NCBI GenBank assembly: GCA_022414725.1
Contig: CM039463.1
Coordinates: forward strand, 78,073,648-78,137,647
DNA length: 64,000 nt
Source of the DNA: Microglena sp. YARC
Lineage: Eukaryota > Chlorophyta > Chlorophyceae > Chlamydomonadales > Chlamydomonadaceae
Reading direction: 5' to 3'
Part shown: piece by piece, positions 35,501-50,300 of the stretch
Layout of the letters: every line of letters begins with the position of its first letter
Position numbering within the stretch: position 1 is the stretch's first letter
Notes under the pieces: model-generated
What the model was told of the DNA's origin: nothing
Databases searched by the model: none
The model's input: only the letters and a program-made list of their open reading frames with translations
Position numbers and translations under genes: made by a program

Positions 35501-38500
35501 TTGATTTGATCATCGAAATCATCAGCAAGGCCTTTCGCCCAATTCGTGGCTCGAATGAAGAGCTCGTAGTGCGGGGAGTCACTGTGAGGGGAGTACTGCA
35601 TCTGGAAGGTCTTCACGGTCTCGCTAACCCAGAGCACCCTGCATAATGTTAGTGGTGGTAGAGTTGGGTGGTAGCATTGGGTGGTAGTGTTGGATGGTAG
35701 TGTTGGGTGGTTGTGTTGGGTGGTACTGTTGGGTGGTTGTGTTGGGTGGTAGCATTGGGTGGTCGTGTTGGGTGGTCGTGTTGGGTGGTAGTACTGGGTG
35801 GTTGTGTTGGGTGATTGTGTTGGGTGGTAGTGGTAGTAGTGTTGGGTGGTAATGGTGGTAGTGTTGGGTCGTAGTGTTGAGTGGTAGTGGTAGCACTTGC
35901 TGTGCGATAAGCTATTCACACACACACTCACACGCACACACATACAATGACGCACACACACAAACAATAACACTCAGTAAATAACACACCAAAGACCACT
36001 TTTGGGCTATGCAATGTTCACACACACAAGCGTACCCACGTCCTCACCCGTATCCATCCCCCAGACACACATACTTACCACCCCCATACACCCACGCACC
36101 AACACCCTAATTTGCACCCGCATCCACCACCATACACCAGCACTCACATGCACCCCCATACACCCACACACCAACACCCTAATTCGCACCCGCATCCACC
36201 ACCATACACCCGCACCCACCCTAAGCCACCCACACACTCACATCCACCCATACGCGCACCCACATACACACAAATAGTGTACACACACCTGTACATCAGA
36301 CACTCCAATCGCTGAGCCCTGAACTCCATTTCAGCCACACCAGCCACACTTTTGTTCCGTGTAGCTGCCTCGATGGCTGGCGAGGACGCTTCATCACCTG
36401 CACTACTACAACCGGCATCTGCTGGCTCTGCCGCGTCTCCCGCTGCATCCCCCACCGCTGCGCCCCCAGCGCCCTCGGTCAGCTGCTGCTGGATCTGTAG
36501 TTGTAGCTGCAGCTGCTGCTGCAGCCTGCCAGATGCCACGACAATCAGCGACCCGTTGTTCGCGGGGTCGCTTCCGGAAGGCGCAGGGGACTCCAGCTGC
36601 GCGCAGATCTCATCCAGATGCCGCTTGCGTGCGGCGTGCTGCCGCAGGTGTGAGCAGACGACCTCCAGGTCCCGCTCCGCCTCAATCAACCGCTCCGACA
36701 ACTTCTGACGGCAGTTGTCCTGCACCACCATTCGCTCGCTGAGCCCGCTCAGCCGCGTCTGTAGGTCTTGCAACCGCTCTCTGTGCTCTGCCTCCTTCGT
36801 GGCCTTGTCCAACAGGTCACGCTTACGGTGGCTGGCAGGACCCTCGGCGTCCACACGCTGGTACTCTAGCTCCACCTCCCGCGCCTCCTGTCGGTGCTTC
36901 TTCAGCTGCTCCTCGGCCGACTGACGCTCGAGCACAGCCTCCTCACTGTCTGCCAGGAGCATGGCCTCGCTGAGAAGCAGCACGGCGAGCTCGCGGTCCA
37001 GCAGCGCACGTGCGTAGCGCTGCGATGGCTCCTGGGCCAGGGCAGGGTATCGGCGGACTACCTCAACAGCCGACTCGCACAGATACAGCAACGGCTGTTG
37101 CTGCTGCCCTTGCTGCCCCTGCACCTGCTGTTGCTGCTGCTGGTGCTGCTCCGCACTCTGGCCAGAGGCTATTGCGTCCATGAACTCACAAGCTTGCGCT
37201 AACGTGCACTGCTGCCCATCCTCCTCAAGCTGCTTGACTAGAGAAAACTGGGAGCGGGCTTTCTTGCGCAGCTCCTCGAGACGGTTGCGTCTATCAGTTG
37301 CTGTCTGCGGAGTGCAGGGATTACAAGGCCGGGTTCAATAAATACATAAAGAGCGACAAATAGTAGGCCGTATTACGAGGTGTGAGGTTGAGCAGGCCTT
37401 CTTACGCAGCTCCTCAAGACGGTGGCGTCTATCAGTTGCTGTCTGCGGAGTGCAGGGATTACAAGGCCGGGTTCAATAAATAAATAAAGAGCGACAAATA
37501 GTAGGCCGTATTACGACGTGTGAGGTTGAGCGGGCCTTCTTGCGCAGCTCCTCAAGACGGTTGCGTCTTTTTCCCGCCAACACTACCAGTCGCTACCTGG
37601 CACCCTGTTTTGGCTAAACCTTCCGCTACCATGAGACTCGAATCCAGGCCCTGTCCCCAACACCCCCCAGGCCGGCCCTTGGGGCCACCTACACAAATCG
37701 CTACCCGGAGCCCAACAAAGACAAAAAATCCCAGATCGCTACCAGAAGACCCCCTTCATGAATCGGAAAAACTATGAAATCTGCTCTTCCTACCCATATT
37801 GTTTAGCTCTTCCTTTTACCTATCCTTTTATTTATCCCCATCGGCTCGTCCCTATATCCCTGTACCCTCCCCATCTCCATACACCGACCTCCATACCCCA
37901 CATCCATGCCTCCATACCCCCTCTCCATCACCCATTCTCATCCCACCTGGAGAGAGCGCCAGGCGTACGCCAGGTCATCGTACAGCTCCATCACAACTGT
38001 ATCTCGGTCCCTGCCGCCATGAATTTCTCTCTGGCGCTGAGCAAACTCTTACATCTGCATGGTCACGGTCTTGCTATGTCCCCATATCTCCATACCCCCA
38101 CATCTGTTTATCCACACCCCCTTCCCATCACCCATTCTCATCCCACCTGGAGAGAGCGCCAGGCGTACGCCAGGTCATCGTAGAGCTCCATCACAACTGT
38201 GTCTCGGTCCCTGCCGCCACGAATTTCTCTTTGGCGCTGAGCAAACTCCTCCATTTGGGAGTTCACAGTCTTCCCGTAGACCCATTTCAGTGTGGCCAGG
38301 ACGTTTGAGTGGGATGCAGCCTTGACGTCAGAGCTTTCGCCTCCGCCTTTCGACGTCAACGGTGTGGACTGCACTGCTTTGAGTTGCAGGTGTTCCATCC
38401 ACCAGCTAGAGACGCCCAAGTGGGGCTCGGTTGATGTGGGGGCAGAGGACTTGGGGGCGGAGCTGTTGGAGGGGGGGAGACACTGGGGTTAGGTCGTGGT

Positions 38501-41370
38501 ATGGAGGAAGGGGAGGGGGGTAAGGGGGAAAGGGTAGAGGGCCTAACACGCCCAAGTGGGGCTCAGTTGATGTGGTAGCAGAGGACTTGGGGGCGGAGCT
38601 GTTGGGAGGGGGGGAGACACTGGGGTTAGGTCGTGGTATGGAGGAAGGGGGGGGGTAGGGGGGAAAGGGTAGAGGGCCTAACACGCCCAAGTGGGGCTCA
38701 GTTGATGTGGTAGCAGAGGACTTGGGGGCGGAGCTGTTTGGAGGGGGGGGAGACACTGGGTAGGTCGTGGTAAGGAGGAAGGGGAGGGAGGGGAGGGGAG
38801 AGGGGGGGGAGGGGGAGCTCAGCAGTGCTGACTAGCTTCCCTCTACCGCCTGTCGTTGACCCTCTTACCTTAGTAGTCCACCAGTCACCTCATCCAATCC
38901 GACTAGGAGACGAGAGTCGTCAAGGGCCTGATTCTCAGTGCTCATCAATGAGTTGCGCTTGTGGTTGGTTGCATGGCCAGCACAGCTGGCTTCGTCAGAG
39001 TCATTGTTGCTCCATGCGTCTGCAATCAGCTTATCGAATGCTGGCTCCTCGTCGACGACAACCTGCATTGTGGGTTGGGTTTGGGTTTGGGTTTGGGTGT
39101 TCGTATATGGTAGGGTGAGTTTGGATTGGGCAGGTGTTGGGTAGGGTGGGGTTTGGGTTGGTTGGGTGGGTTTGTGTTTGGGTGGGTGGGTATTTGTGTT
39201 GTGGTGGGTGAGGGGGTGGGGGATGGGTGGTTTGTCCCATGCCCAGGACAGTGCAAGTCATCGTGGCTACATGCATAGGAGCTCAGCTTACCAAATGCTG
39301 GCTCCTCATCAACGACAACCTGCATCGTGGGTTAGGTTTGGGTGAGGGGGATGGGTGGGTGGGGGGAGGGGGGGGGAGTGGAGGGGGTTGTCCCATGCCC
39401 AGCACAGCTGGCCTTGTGTTAGTCATGGTGGCTCCATGCATAGGAGCTCAGCTTACCAAATGCTGGCTCCTTATCACGACAACCTGCATCGTGGGTTAGG
39501 TTTGGGGTCGGGTGTGTGTGTGTCGTGGGTGAGGGGGTGGGGGATGGGTGGGTAGGTGGACGGGGTGGTTTGTTCCATGCCCAGCCCAGCTGGCCTGGTC
39601 AGAGTCATTGTGGCTCCATGCATCAGCAATCAGCTTATCAAATGCTGGCTCCTCATCAACGCCAACCTGCATTGCGGGTTAGGTTTGGGTGAGGGGGGGG
39701 GGGGGGGTCTGATAACCAACCACAGACTAACACTCCCACTAACCTGAAACAGTGACGATGCAAAGGTCAACAGCAACCTCCTCTTCACTTCCTTCCAACC
39801 ACTGTCCCTGTCCTGATGACCAACCACAAATTAATTCTCCACGGCCTCCAGGGCTCTTAACCCTGTAACTCCTGAACCCTTTCCCACTAACCTGAAACAG
39901 CGACAATGCAAAAGTCAACAGCAACTCGTCATCATCACTGCCCTCCTCGAGGTCACCACTGGTGGTCTCGCTGTTACCACCATCGTCCTGCTGCGCCAGG
40001 GTGTCAACATGCTGCCTCACCACAAACGCCAGCACCATGCGCAGGTCTCTGAAGGGCAGGCAGCCCAGCACAGCACGGAGCACATCGGGAGACTGGAACA
40101 CAATGCTTGGCTGTCGCATGAAATCAGAAAGACACTGGCGCACCACCGGGGCCTCCCCTGCAGCCATCACCCCGTCAAGCATGGAGGTCAGCTTGCGGAA
40201 CACAAACTGCGTGATGGAGCCCAATGCCAGATCGCCTGCCTCCCTGTGCGCCCCATACACCGCCCGCATGCGTCGCATCACCTCCTCCACCAGGTGGATC
40301 ACCTCGCGCAGCTCGTGGCCAGCTAGGGCATACTCTGCCAGCTCATCAGACACCGATCCGCCAGCTGTCACGCTGTCTGAGTCAGCGCTCTCCCCACTCC
40401 TTGCCGCCTTGGCAGCTTCGGACACAGGCGCCTGCAGCATACCATCTGCGGACAGGCTGTCAGCCTCCCCCTCTGCCCGCTGCCCCAGTCTCAGCTCTCC
40501 ACTCAGCTTTCCCTCCAGGCTGGCGCCGTCCAGGCTGGCGCGACCCTCGGACTTGCACCCGTCCCTGTCCTTCGCTCCTCCGCTTCCCCTCTCCTTCTCC
40601 CCACCTACTAGGGATTGCATCAGCCTGCGCGGCCACCATGACTTCCACAGCCCTCCGGCTCCATCCCCCTCTTCTTCCCCATGCTCGCCTGCGTGCTCGG
40701 CTGGGTACCCATCTCCTGCATGCGAGCCATTCTCCATGGGACCACCTGTGGGCATAGCCCCCTCTGGGAAGACATTTGCCCTCCCTCCAGGCTGCTGGCC
40801 CAGAGAAGCTCCCACAGGGTGGGAGCGCGCTGCGTGTCGGGCACAGGTCTCGCAGCTCTCGTTGCTGCAGCTACTATAGGCACTGTTGTCCTGTTGCCGC
40901 CGGAGTGTCCCAGACTCCGACAGGGGGTGGCTGAGCACCCCTGGGTTGCCGGCGCCAGCTAGCTGCTGCCCCGCAGCCAAGGAGGAGCCGGGTAAGGTGT
41001 CGGGGTGAGGGATTTGTCGGAGGGCGGGATGCGTTGAGGCAGGCTCGGGGTAAAGCCACTCGTTGGAAGTCTCCAGACTTCCTGAGAGAGGGTGCACGGC
41101 CAGGCTGCGAGAACAGAACAGTGAAATGAGTAGGGAACGGTTACATAAAATCATATGATGACATGAAACCATATGATGCCTGCAGCCGACTAGGCTTCAG
41201 TTACCATTTACATACAATATCAAATGATGCAATTTGTATGATATCATATGATATCATACTCCCCTTGGGTCAACATCATATGATAAGCCAGTCCCTAGAA
41301 ATGAGTTAGTCGTGAGCATGGGGCGTGTAAAGCCCTGTGCGGGGAAGCTGCACGGCCAGGCTGCAAGAAA

Positions 41371-41413
<43 letters not shown>

Positions 41414-43212
41414 CCTTTCTGCACCCTTACGGCACCCATGTACACCCAGAATACACCCCTGTAAGCCAAATAAAAGGGTGCCTGAGAACCCCAACTGGAA
41501 GGCTGCGCAGCCAGGCTGCAAGAACAAAACAGTGAAATAAGTGCACATAACATGGGACATGTCAAACCCAGCATGGGAAGGGAGCACAGAAAGAACGACT
41601 GTCACATCTTCCGAATCCACCTGGACTACCCGCCCACCCTCCTAAATATCCCCCACCACCACCACCACCACCACCACCCCTGCCCACAACATATCAACCG
41701 AACAGGGCATTGGGTGAGTTGCGTAGATTGGACGTCTGTAGCCCAGTTTAGAGGAGATGCACAGGCAGGCTGCGAGGACAACAACCAAACAGGGCATTGG
41801 GTGCGCCGTGTTAACCATACAAACAGAACATTACGCAAACGGTAAGTCATAAAAAAAAAGCCTCAGTTACCTAATGCCTGTTGTGTAACCAACCAGACCA
41901 GACGAGGCCAAACCAGACCAAACCAAGCCAGGCCAGGCAAGGACAGGCCAAACCAGGCTAGGCAAGGACAGGCCAAACCAGACCAAGCCGGGCCAGACCA
42001 GGCCAGGCAAGGACAGGCAAAACCAGGCAAGGCAAGGACCGGCCAAACCAGGCCAGGCCAGATCAGAACAACCCAGGAACAAATGAAGAATAAAACAGAA
42101 AACGTGCACCTGGCCAGGGCTGAATGGTTGTAGCTGACATCAGCATTGCCTCCTGCCAATACACGAGCCTCTGCATTCCTACTGGGGAAAACAAAAAACA
42201 AAACATGCACCTGGCCAGGGCTGAATGGTTGTAGCCGACATCAGCATTGCCTCCTGCCAACACAAGAGCCTCTGCATCCCTACTGGGGAAAACAAAAAAC
42301 AAAACATGCACCTGGCCAGGGCTGAATGGTTGTAGCCGACATCAGCATTGCCTCCTGCCAACACAAGAGCCTCTGCATCCCTACTGGGGAAAACAAAAAA
42401 CAAAACATGCACCTGGCCAGGGCTGAATGGTTATAGCTGACATCAGCATTGCCTCCTGCCAACACAAGAGCCTCTGCATCCCTACTGGGGAAAACAAAAC
42501 ACAAAACATGCACCTGGCCAGGGCTGAATGGTTGTAGCCGACATCAGCATTGCCTCCTGCCAACACACTTGCCTCTGCATTCCTACTTGGGAAAAAAAGG
42601 AAGAAAAGGTACCTGGCCAGGGCTGAGGGTTGTAGCTGACATCAGCATTGCCTCCTGACAAAGCGCTAGCCTCTGAATTCCCGAAGCTACTAAAGCTATC
42701 CCTAGTGGGAAAGGGAAAGAAAACAAAAACAGGAAACGTGTACCTGGCCAGGGCTGAATGGTTGTAGCCAACATCAGCATTGCACCCTGCCAACACACTA
42801 GCCTCTGCATTCCTACTTGGAAAAAAAAGGAAAAACAAGTACCTGGCCAGGGTTGAATGGTTGTAGCTGACATCAGCATTGCAAACTCCTGCCAACGCAC
42901 AAGCTTCTGCATTCCCGAAGCTACTAACTCTATCCCTAGTGGAAAGAGGAAGGAAAACAAAACCAAAAAAAAAATGTACCTGGCCAGGGCTGAATGGTTG
43001 TAGCTGACATCAGCATTGCCTCCAGCCAATGCACTAGCCTCTGCGTCGCCCAAGCTACTGAAGCTATCCCTAGTGCTGATGAAGTCAGAGGTGTCGGACC
43101 ATGTCCGTGCCTTCGCCGAGCGGGTGCACACCTTCTCGAAGGGGCTCGCCTCCTCGGGCAAGCTGAGGGGGGAGGAGGGGGTACAATGTGTGTGGGTAAT
43201 GGTGTGGGGTGT

Positions 43213-43243
<31 letters not shown>

Positions 43244-44357
43244 GGGGGGGGGGGTCTATCCCTAGAGCTGATGAAGACGTGTCGGACCACGTTCATGCCG
43301 TTATCGCCACGCACGTGCACACCTTTTCGAGGGGGCTCGCCTCACCAGGCAAGCTCAGGGGGGAGGGGGAGGGGTGGGGGTGGGGGGTGGGGGAGAGGGG
43401 GGTTATCCCACAGACACCCCTTCCCCACCCACGCACCTCCCCATCCAATCCTCCCCCTCCACCCCTCCCCCACCCCTCCTCCCCCTCACCACCCCTCACC
43501 ATCCCCCATTCAACCATCAGGCCTGTCTCACCTTGCGTTGTGCAGATCTGCATGGTGGCAGCGGAAGCAGAGATTGTAGCCCTGCTGGCGGCTTGAGGCC
43601 CAGTACATACCCACTACCTCGGACTCGCACTTGGTGCACGTCACATACTTGTCGTCGGCTACAGCCAGCTCTTCGTGCACCATTTCCACATGTGCCAGGT
43701 AGTCCTTGCTGCTGTGGAAGTGCTGCTCACAAACAGGGCAGGCCCAGTAGCGAGAGCAGCGGCTACCTTGGTTGCGTAGCAGGACAAGGCCCTCGCAGAC
43801 CTCGTCAGCTGCCTCGGGACCGTGTTCGTGGCGCACAGCTGGCAGAGGAGGAGGAGGGGGGGGGGGGGGGGGGGGGGGGAGAATGGTCAGATTTGATTTG
43901 TTGTCCAAATTTTTCATTTTTGGCAGCTGCCTTTGTTGCGTAACAGGACAAGGCTACCTTGGTTGCGTAGCAGGACAAGGCCCTCGCAAACCTCATCAGC
44001 TGCCTCGGGGCCTTGTTCGTGGTGCACAGCTGGTGTAGGAGGAGGGATAGGGGGGGTCAGGTTGTGTTCAATTTGTTTTGTTGTTGTATTTTTTCATATG
44101 CAGCGGCTGCCTTGATTGCATAACAGGACAAGGCCCTCGCAGACCTCGTCAGCTGCCTCAGGACTGCGTTCGTGGCGCACGGCTGTAGGGGGGGGGGGGG
44201 GGGGATTAAAGGTGGTCAGGGTGTGTTCGATTTGATCTTTTGTTGCATTTTGTCGTAATCAGTGGCTGCCATGGAAACGCAAACGGATGAGCCCCACACA
44301 GACCTTGTCAGCTGCCTCGTGACTGTATTCGTGGCGCATGGCTGTAGGGGAGGGGGT

Positions 44358-44393
<36 letters not shown>

Positions 44394-47300
44394 GGTTGCG
44401 TTCAATTTGTTTTGTTGTTGTATTTTTTTCATATTCAGCGGCTGTCTTGATTGCGTAACAGGACAAGGTCCACACAGACCTTGTCAGCTGCCTCAGGAGC
44501 ATGCTTGTGGCGCACGGCTGGGGCTGGGGCGGGTGGGGGGGGGGGGGGGGGGATTGGGCGGTGGGCAGGGTGTGTTCAGTTTGATTTTTTTTGCATTTTG
44601 TCATATTCAGTGGCTGCCATGGAAGCGCAAACAGATGAGCCCCACACAGACCTTGTCAGCTGCCTCGGGACCTTGCTTGTGGCACACGGCTGGGGCGGAG
44701 GGGGGGGGGGGATTGGGTGGGGGTCAGGTTTTGTTCGATTTGATTTTTTTTTTGCATTTTGTCATACTCAGTGGCTGCCATGGAAGCGCAAACGGATGAT
44801 CCCCACACAGACCTTGTCAGCTGCCTTGGGACTGTGTTTGTGGCACACGGCTGTAGGGGGGGAAGGGGGGGGGGGGGGGGGGGGGGGATTGGGTGGTGGT
44901 CAGGGTGTGTTCGATTTGATTTTTTTGTTGCATTTTGTCAAATTCAGTGGCTGCCATGGAAGCGCAAACGGATGACCCCCAGACCTTGTCATCTGCCTTG
45001 GGACTGTGTTTGTGGCACACGGCTGGAGATGGGGCGGGGGGGGGGGGGGGGGGGGGGGGGGGGATGGTCATACTTGATTTTTTTTTTCAAAAATTTCATA
45101 TTCGGCAGCTACCTAGGTTGCGTAACAGGACAAGGCCCCCGCAAACCTCGTCAGCTGCCTCGGGACTGTGTTCGTGGCGCACCGCTGTGTGTGCGTGTGC
45201 GTGCGAGTGTGTGTATGTGTGTGTGTGTGACTCTGACAAATTCCATCCCACAAATCCTCCGGCCCAGTAACAACCATCAACAGCTCTATATCTAACACAG
45301 TGACCATGCCACTTGCTAGTTCATGAGTGAAAGAAGAGCAGCTCTACCAACCATACTCACTGTGCAAGAGAGAAGCCATGGGCACTCCCACAAATTCCAC
45401 ACCCCTAGTCTTCCACCCCAGAAACAACCATCAACAGCTCTATATCTAACACAGTGACCATGCCACTTGCTAGTTCATGAGTGAAAGAAGAGCAGCTCTA
45501 CCAACCATACTCACTGTGCAAGAGAGAAGCCATGGGCACTCCCACAAATTCCACACCCCAAGTCTTCCACCCCAGAAACAACCATCTACAGCTCTATATC
45601 TAACACAGTGACCATGCCACTTGCTAGTTCATGAGTGAAAGAAGAGCAGCTCTACCAACCATACTCACTGTGCAAGAGAGAAGCCATGGGCACTCCCACA
45701 AATTCCACACCCCAAGTCTTCCACCCCAGAAACAACCATCAACAGCTCTATATCTAACACAGTGACCATACCACTTGCTATTTTATGAGTGAAAGAAGAG
45801 CAGCTCTACCAACCATACTCACTGAGCAAGAGAGAATTTCATTAATTTATTACTTAAATAATTTAAGTTTTTCGTTCCGAGTGGTTAAAAAGTTGTATTC
45901 GGTTATTTAAATTTGGAGCGAAAGAAGAGCAGATCTCACACCCATACTCACTGTGCAAGAGGGAAGCCATAGGTCCTCTCAAAAGCTCTCTGCGAAGCTC
46001 CATACGGGTATTTTTGCATTTTTACAGGTGGTGCTCGTTTATTTAAATTTGAGGCGAAAGAAGGGCGGATCTCACACCCATACTCACTGTGCAAGAGGGA
46101 AGCCATAGGCCCTCTCAAAAGCTCTCTGCAAAGCTCCATACAGGTTTTTTTGCATTTTTACAGGTGGTGCTCGTATATTTAAATTTGTGGCGAAAGAAGG
46201 GCGGATCTCACACCCATACTCACTGTGCAAGAGGGAAGCCATAGGCACTCTCAAAAGCTCTCTGCGAAGCTCCATACAGGTGTTTTTGCATTTTTACAGG
46301 TGGTGCTCGTATATTTAAATTTGAAGCGAGAGAAGGGCGGATCTCACACCCATACTCACTGTGCAAGAGGGAAGCCATAGGCACTCTCAAAAGCTCTCTG
46401 CGAAGCTCCATACAGGTGTTTTTGCATTTTTTCAGGTGGTGCTCGTTAATTTAAATTTGAAACGCGAGAAGGGCGGATCTCACACCCATACTCACTGTGC
46501 AAGAGGGAAGCCATAGGCACTCTCAAAAGCTCTCTGCGATGCTCTGGCGAGGTATTTTTCCAGAATGTCTCAACGTCCATGCAGCGCTCCAATCGGGAGC
46601 GGTCCCTTCCCCTACGATCTGATCCCCCACCCTTCCCGCTCTTCCCCTTGGATCGCTTGCGGTTGGCATTACTCACTACGCCTAGAGAGTTCATTTCCTG
46701 CAGACACCAGGTTGGGAAAAATAAGTATAATTTAGTCAACTTAGACCAACCGGGAGCGGTCCCTCATTGTATGATCTGATCCCCCACCCTTCCTGCTTTT
46801 CCCCTTGGATCGCTTGCAGTTGGCGTTACTCACTACGCCTAGAGAGTCCATTACCTGCAGGCGCCAGGTCAAGAGAAATAAGTCAAATTTAGTCAATTCA
46901 GTCAGTTTAGTCCAATGTGTAATGGCCCCTTCGCCCCCTCCCCTACGATCCTATCCCCCACCCTTCCTGCTCTTCCCCTTGGATCGCTTGCGCCTGGCCT
47001 TACGCATTACGCCTACAGAGTTCATTTCCTGCAGGCACCAGGTCAGGAGAAATAAGTCAAATTTAGTCAATTTGGTCCAATCTGTTATGGTCCCTTCGGC
47101 CCTTCCCCTATGATCTGACCCCCCACCCTTCCCGCTCTTCCCCTTGGATTGCTTCAATCCCTTGGATTACTTGCGGTTGGCCTTCCTCACTAAGCCAACA
47201 GAGTTCATCTCCTGCAGGCACCAGGTTGGGGGCAGTAAATCCAAGTCAAGCCAAAATCATGTCTAATAGGACCGGTTTGTCAAAATCATTATGGTTCCAA

Positions 47301-50300
47301 GATTATTGGGCAATCTACCATTCGATATATTGATACATCCTACGATATCCTACAAATTGTATAATATCGTGTACAAAATCATTCCATACATATCCTCAAT
47401 ATCGTACTTGACAACCCTAAATAGGGCTTAAGCAGATGGAAATGGAGTAACAGATATCCACAGTGTGGCTAAAAAGTTATATGCAGCGTCGCATGCGTCG
47501 CTAAAGATTGGCGGGGAGTGTTCGCGACAGAGCGACAGGTGGCAACAGAAGCGAGTTAGTTACAAGACCGTTGGCTGACGTGTCAGGCTTCGTCTCGGTC
47601 AGACGGTTGGTCAATCAGTCGGTCCGTCGTTCACACAGACGGACAAATGGGTAACCCTGGGGGCTCCGCTAAAAACCCGCTCACATTTGTGCGCCCAGCC
47701 TGCACTACAAGAAAATACATTGAGGCTGTCTGCTCATTCCTTCTTTGTTCAGAGACTGTTTTTGTAAAACGCATACAAAAAAATGTGTTGCACGTTTGGT
47801 GTGGTGGGGTGGGGTTGGGTGTGGTGTGGTGTGGTGAGGTAGGGTGGGGTCGGGTTGGGTGGGGTAACATCAATGCCCCACATCTGATTCTTCAGCCTTA
47901 ACAACAAGCAGGCACATTCCCTACGGCTACCTGCACCCGGTTCAGGCTGTTAAACAGGTGTTCATGGTGTTCAACAACTGTTCATGTACATCATTGGTTA
48001 ACACTTAAGTTACTGAACAGGTGTTTCACCTTGAACACCTGTTTAACAACCTGAACAGGGTGCAGGTAGCCGTAGGGGTGACGAGCAGTGGCTAGATTGC
48101 CAAACCCTAGCCAACTGTACATGTTTTGCTACGCGTAGCAGCTTCTAGGCAGCTCCTTTCCACCATCCTCAGACCAAACCTGGAGCTAGTTAGCTAGTTG
48201 TGAAGCTGACATGAGGGGCATTCCAATGCAGCTGAAAGCTGGGGGCTCGACCCAGTGTCTGGCTAATGAAGCTGACTGGAAGCTGCCATACGTAGCCCAA
48301 ACAAGTCCTATGCAGCGTCGCAAGCGACGCGGAAAATTGGCGGAGTGTGTTGGCAACGGAACGAAAGGTGGCAACGATGGAGCTGACCGAAGCGAGTTAG
48401 TTACGCAACCGTTGGCTGACGTGTCAGGCTTCAATTTTTCGGTCATACGGACAAGTGGGTAAACATGTGGGCCCCCGCCCCCTTGAAGAGGGAGCTCCGC
48501 CCAAAAAGAAACAGTGCCGGCCTGCACCCGGAAGATAACCCTGATTAAGTCCCCGATCGTTGGTGGTGAGAAGCACCACATGCAGGACTGCGACAAAAAA
48601 ACTCACAATCACTGTTAGTGCTCATGCCCCCCCACACCACCCACACCACCCCGCCCACACCATCCCCAACCCAACCCAACCCACCCAACCCACACACCAC
48701 CACCACACACACACAAATGTTTCCACAAAGCCAGAGACTTGGCAAACAGCCATGACAGCTGGCCGTCTCACTAACAAAACCCAAATTACCAGACCCATGA
48801 CCGCCACATTCACTGATTCCCAATCCTGATCGTTGAAAACCAGCAAAGAGGGCCGGGCTCCTAGACACTAGCAGCCATATAATCAGATCCTGGACCACCC
48901 CAGATACTAATTCCACAAAGTCAGGGACTTGACAACCAACAACTAGAACCAGCCTTAACACTCACAGCCAAATTTCCAAACCCGTGACCGCCACATACAC
49001 TGATTCCCAATCCAGATCGTTGAAAACCAAGAAAGGGGGCCAGGCTCCTAAACACCAGCAGCCAAATTACCAGACCCTTGACAGCCTTAGATACTAATTC
49101 CACAAAGCCAGGGACTTGACAACTAACAAAAAAATCCAGCCTTCACACCTACAGCCAAATTTCCAAACCCGTGACCGCCACATACACTGATTCCCAATCC
49201 AGATTGTTGAAAACCGACTAAGAGAGCCAGGCGTCTAAACACCAGCAGCCAAATAATCAGACAATAGACCACCACAGATTCTAATTCCACAGTCAGGGAC
49301 TTGACAACCAAAAATGTGAGCCAGCCTTTACACTTAAAGCCGAATTTCCAAACCCGCCACATACACTGATTCCCAATCCAGATCATTTAAAACCAAGGAA
49401 GAGAGCCAGGCTTTTAAACACCAGCAGCCATATTACCAGATCCTCGACCGCCTTAGATACAAATTCCACAAAGCCAGGGACTGGACAACCAACAACGAGA
49501 GCCAGCCTTTACACTAACAACAGCTAAAATTCCAGACCCGTGACCGCAACAAACTTTTTTTCCCAATCCAGATCATTAAAAACTAAGATAGAGAGCCAGG
49601 CTTCTAAACACCGGCAGCCAAATTACCAGATCCTTGACCACCACAGATAATTATTCCACAAAGCCAGGGATTTGATTACCCATCTAATTTACAGCGACAG
49701 CCACATTACCAGACCCATGACAGCCAAAGACACTAATTCCCAATCCAGATCGTTGAAAACCAACGAAGAGAGCCGGGCTCCTAAACACCAGCAGCCAAAT
49801 TACCAGATCCTTGACCGCCTTAGATACTAATTCCACAAAGCCAGGGACTTGATTACAAACAACATGAGCAAGCTTTTACACCATCAACAGCCACATGACC
49901 AGACCCATGACTGCCGCAAACACCGATTCCCAATTCAGATAATGTAAAACCAACAAAGAGAGCCGGGCTCCTAAACACCAGTAGCCATATTACCAGATCC
50001 CTGACCACCACAGATACTAATTCCACAAAGCCAGGGACTAAACAACAAACAACGTGAGCCAGCCCTTTCACTAACAACAGCCACATTACCAGACCCATGC
50101 CCGCCACAGACACAAATTCCCAATCCAGATCGTTGAAAACCAACAAAGAGCGCCAGGCTCTACCGCCACCACCAGCAGCCATGTTAAGAAACCCTTGACG
50201 GCTTCATATACAAGTTTCACAAAGCCGGGGCCTTGACAAGCAGCAATTAAAGCCATACTCCTAAATATCCACACCCACATTACTGGACCGCCACAGGCAA

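Noticed and set aside
35341..35646. Plus-strand 101-codon frame
   Set aside because: Antisense shadow of DUF629-gene exon 15 and C-rich filler.
43374..45295. Gly-rich plus-strand frames of 110-190 codons
   Set aside because: They run antisense through exon-9 copies and G homopolymers; the minus strand carries the real exon.
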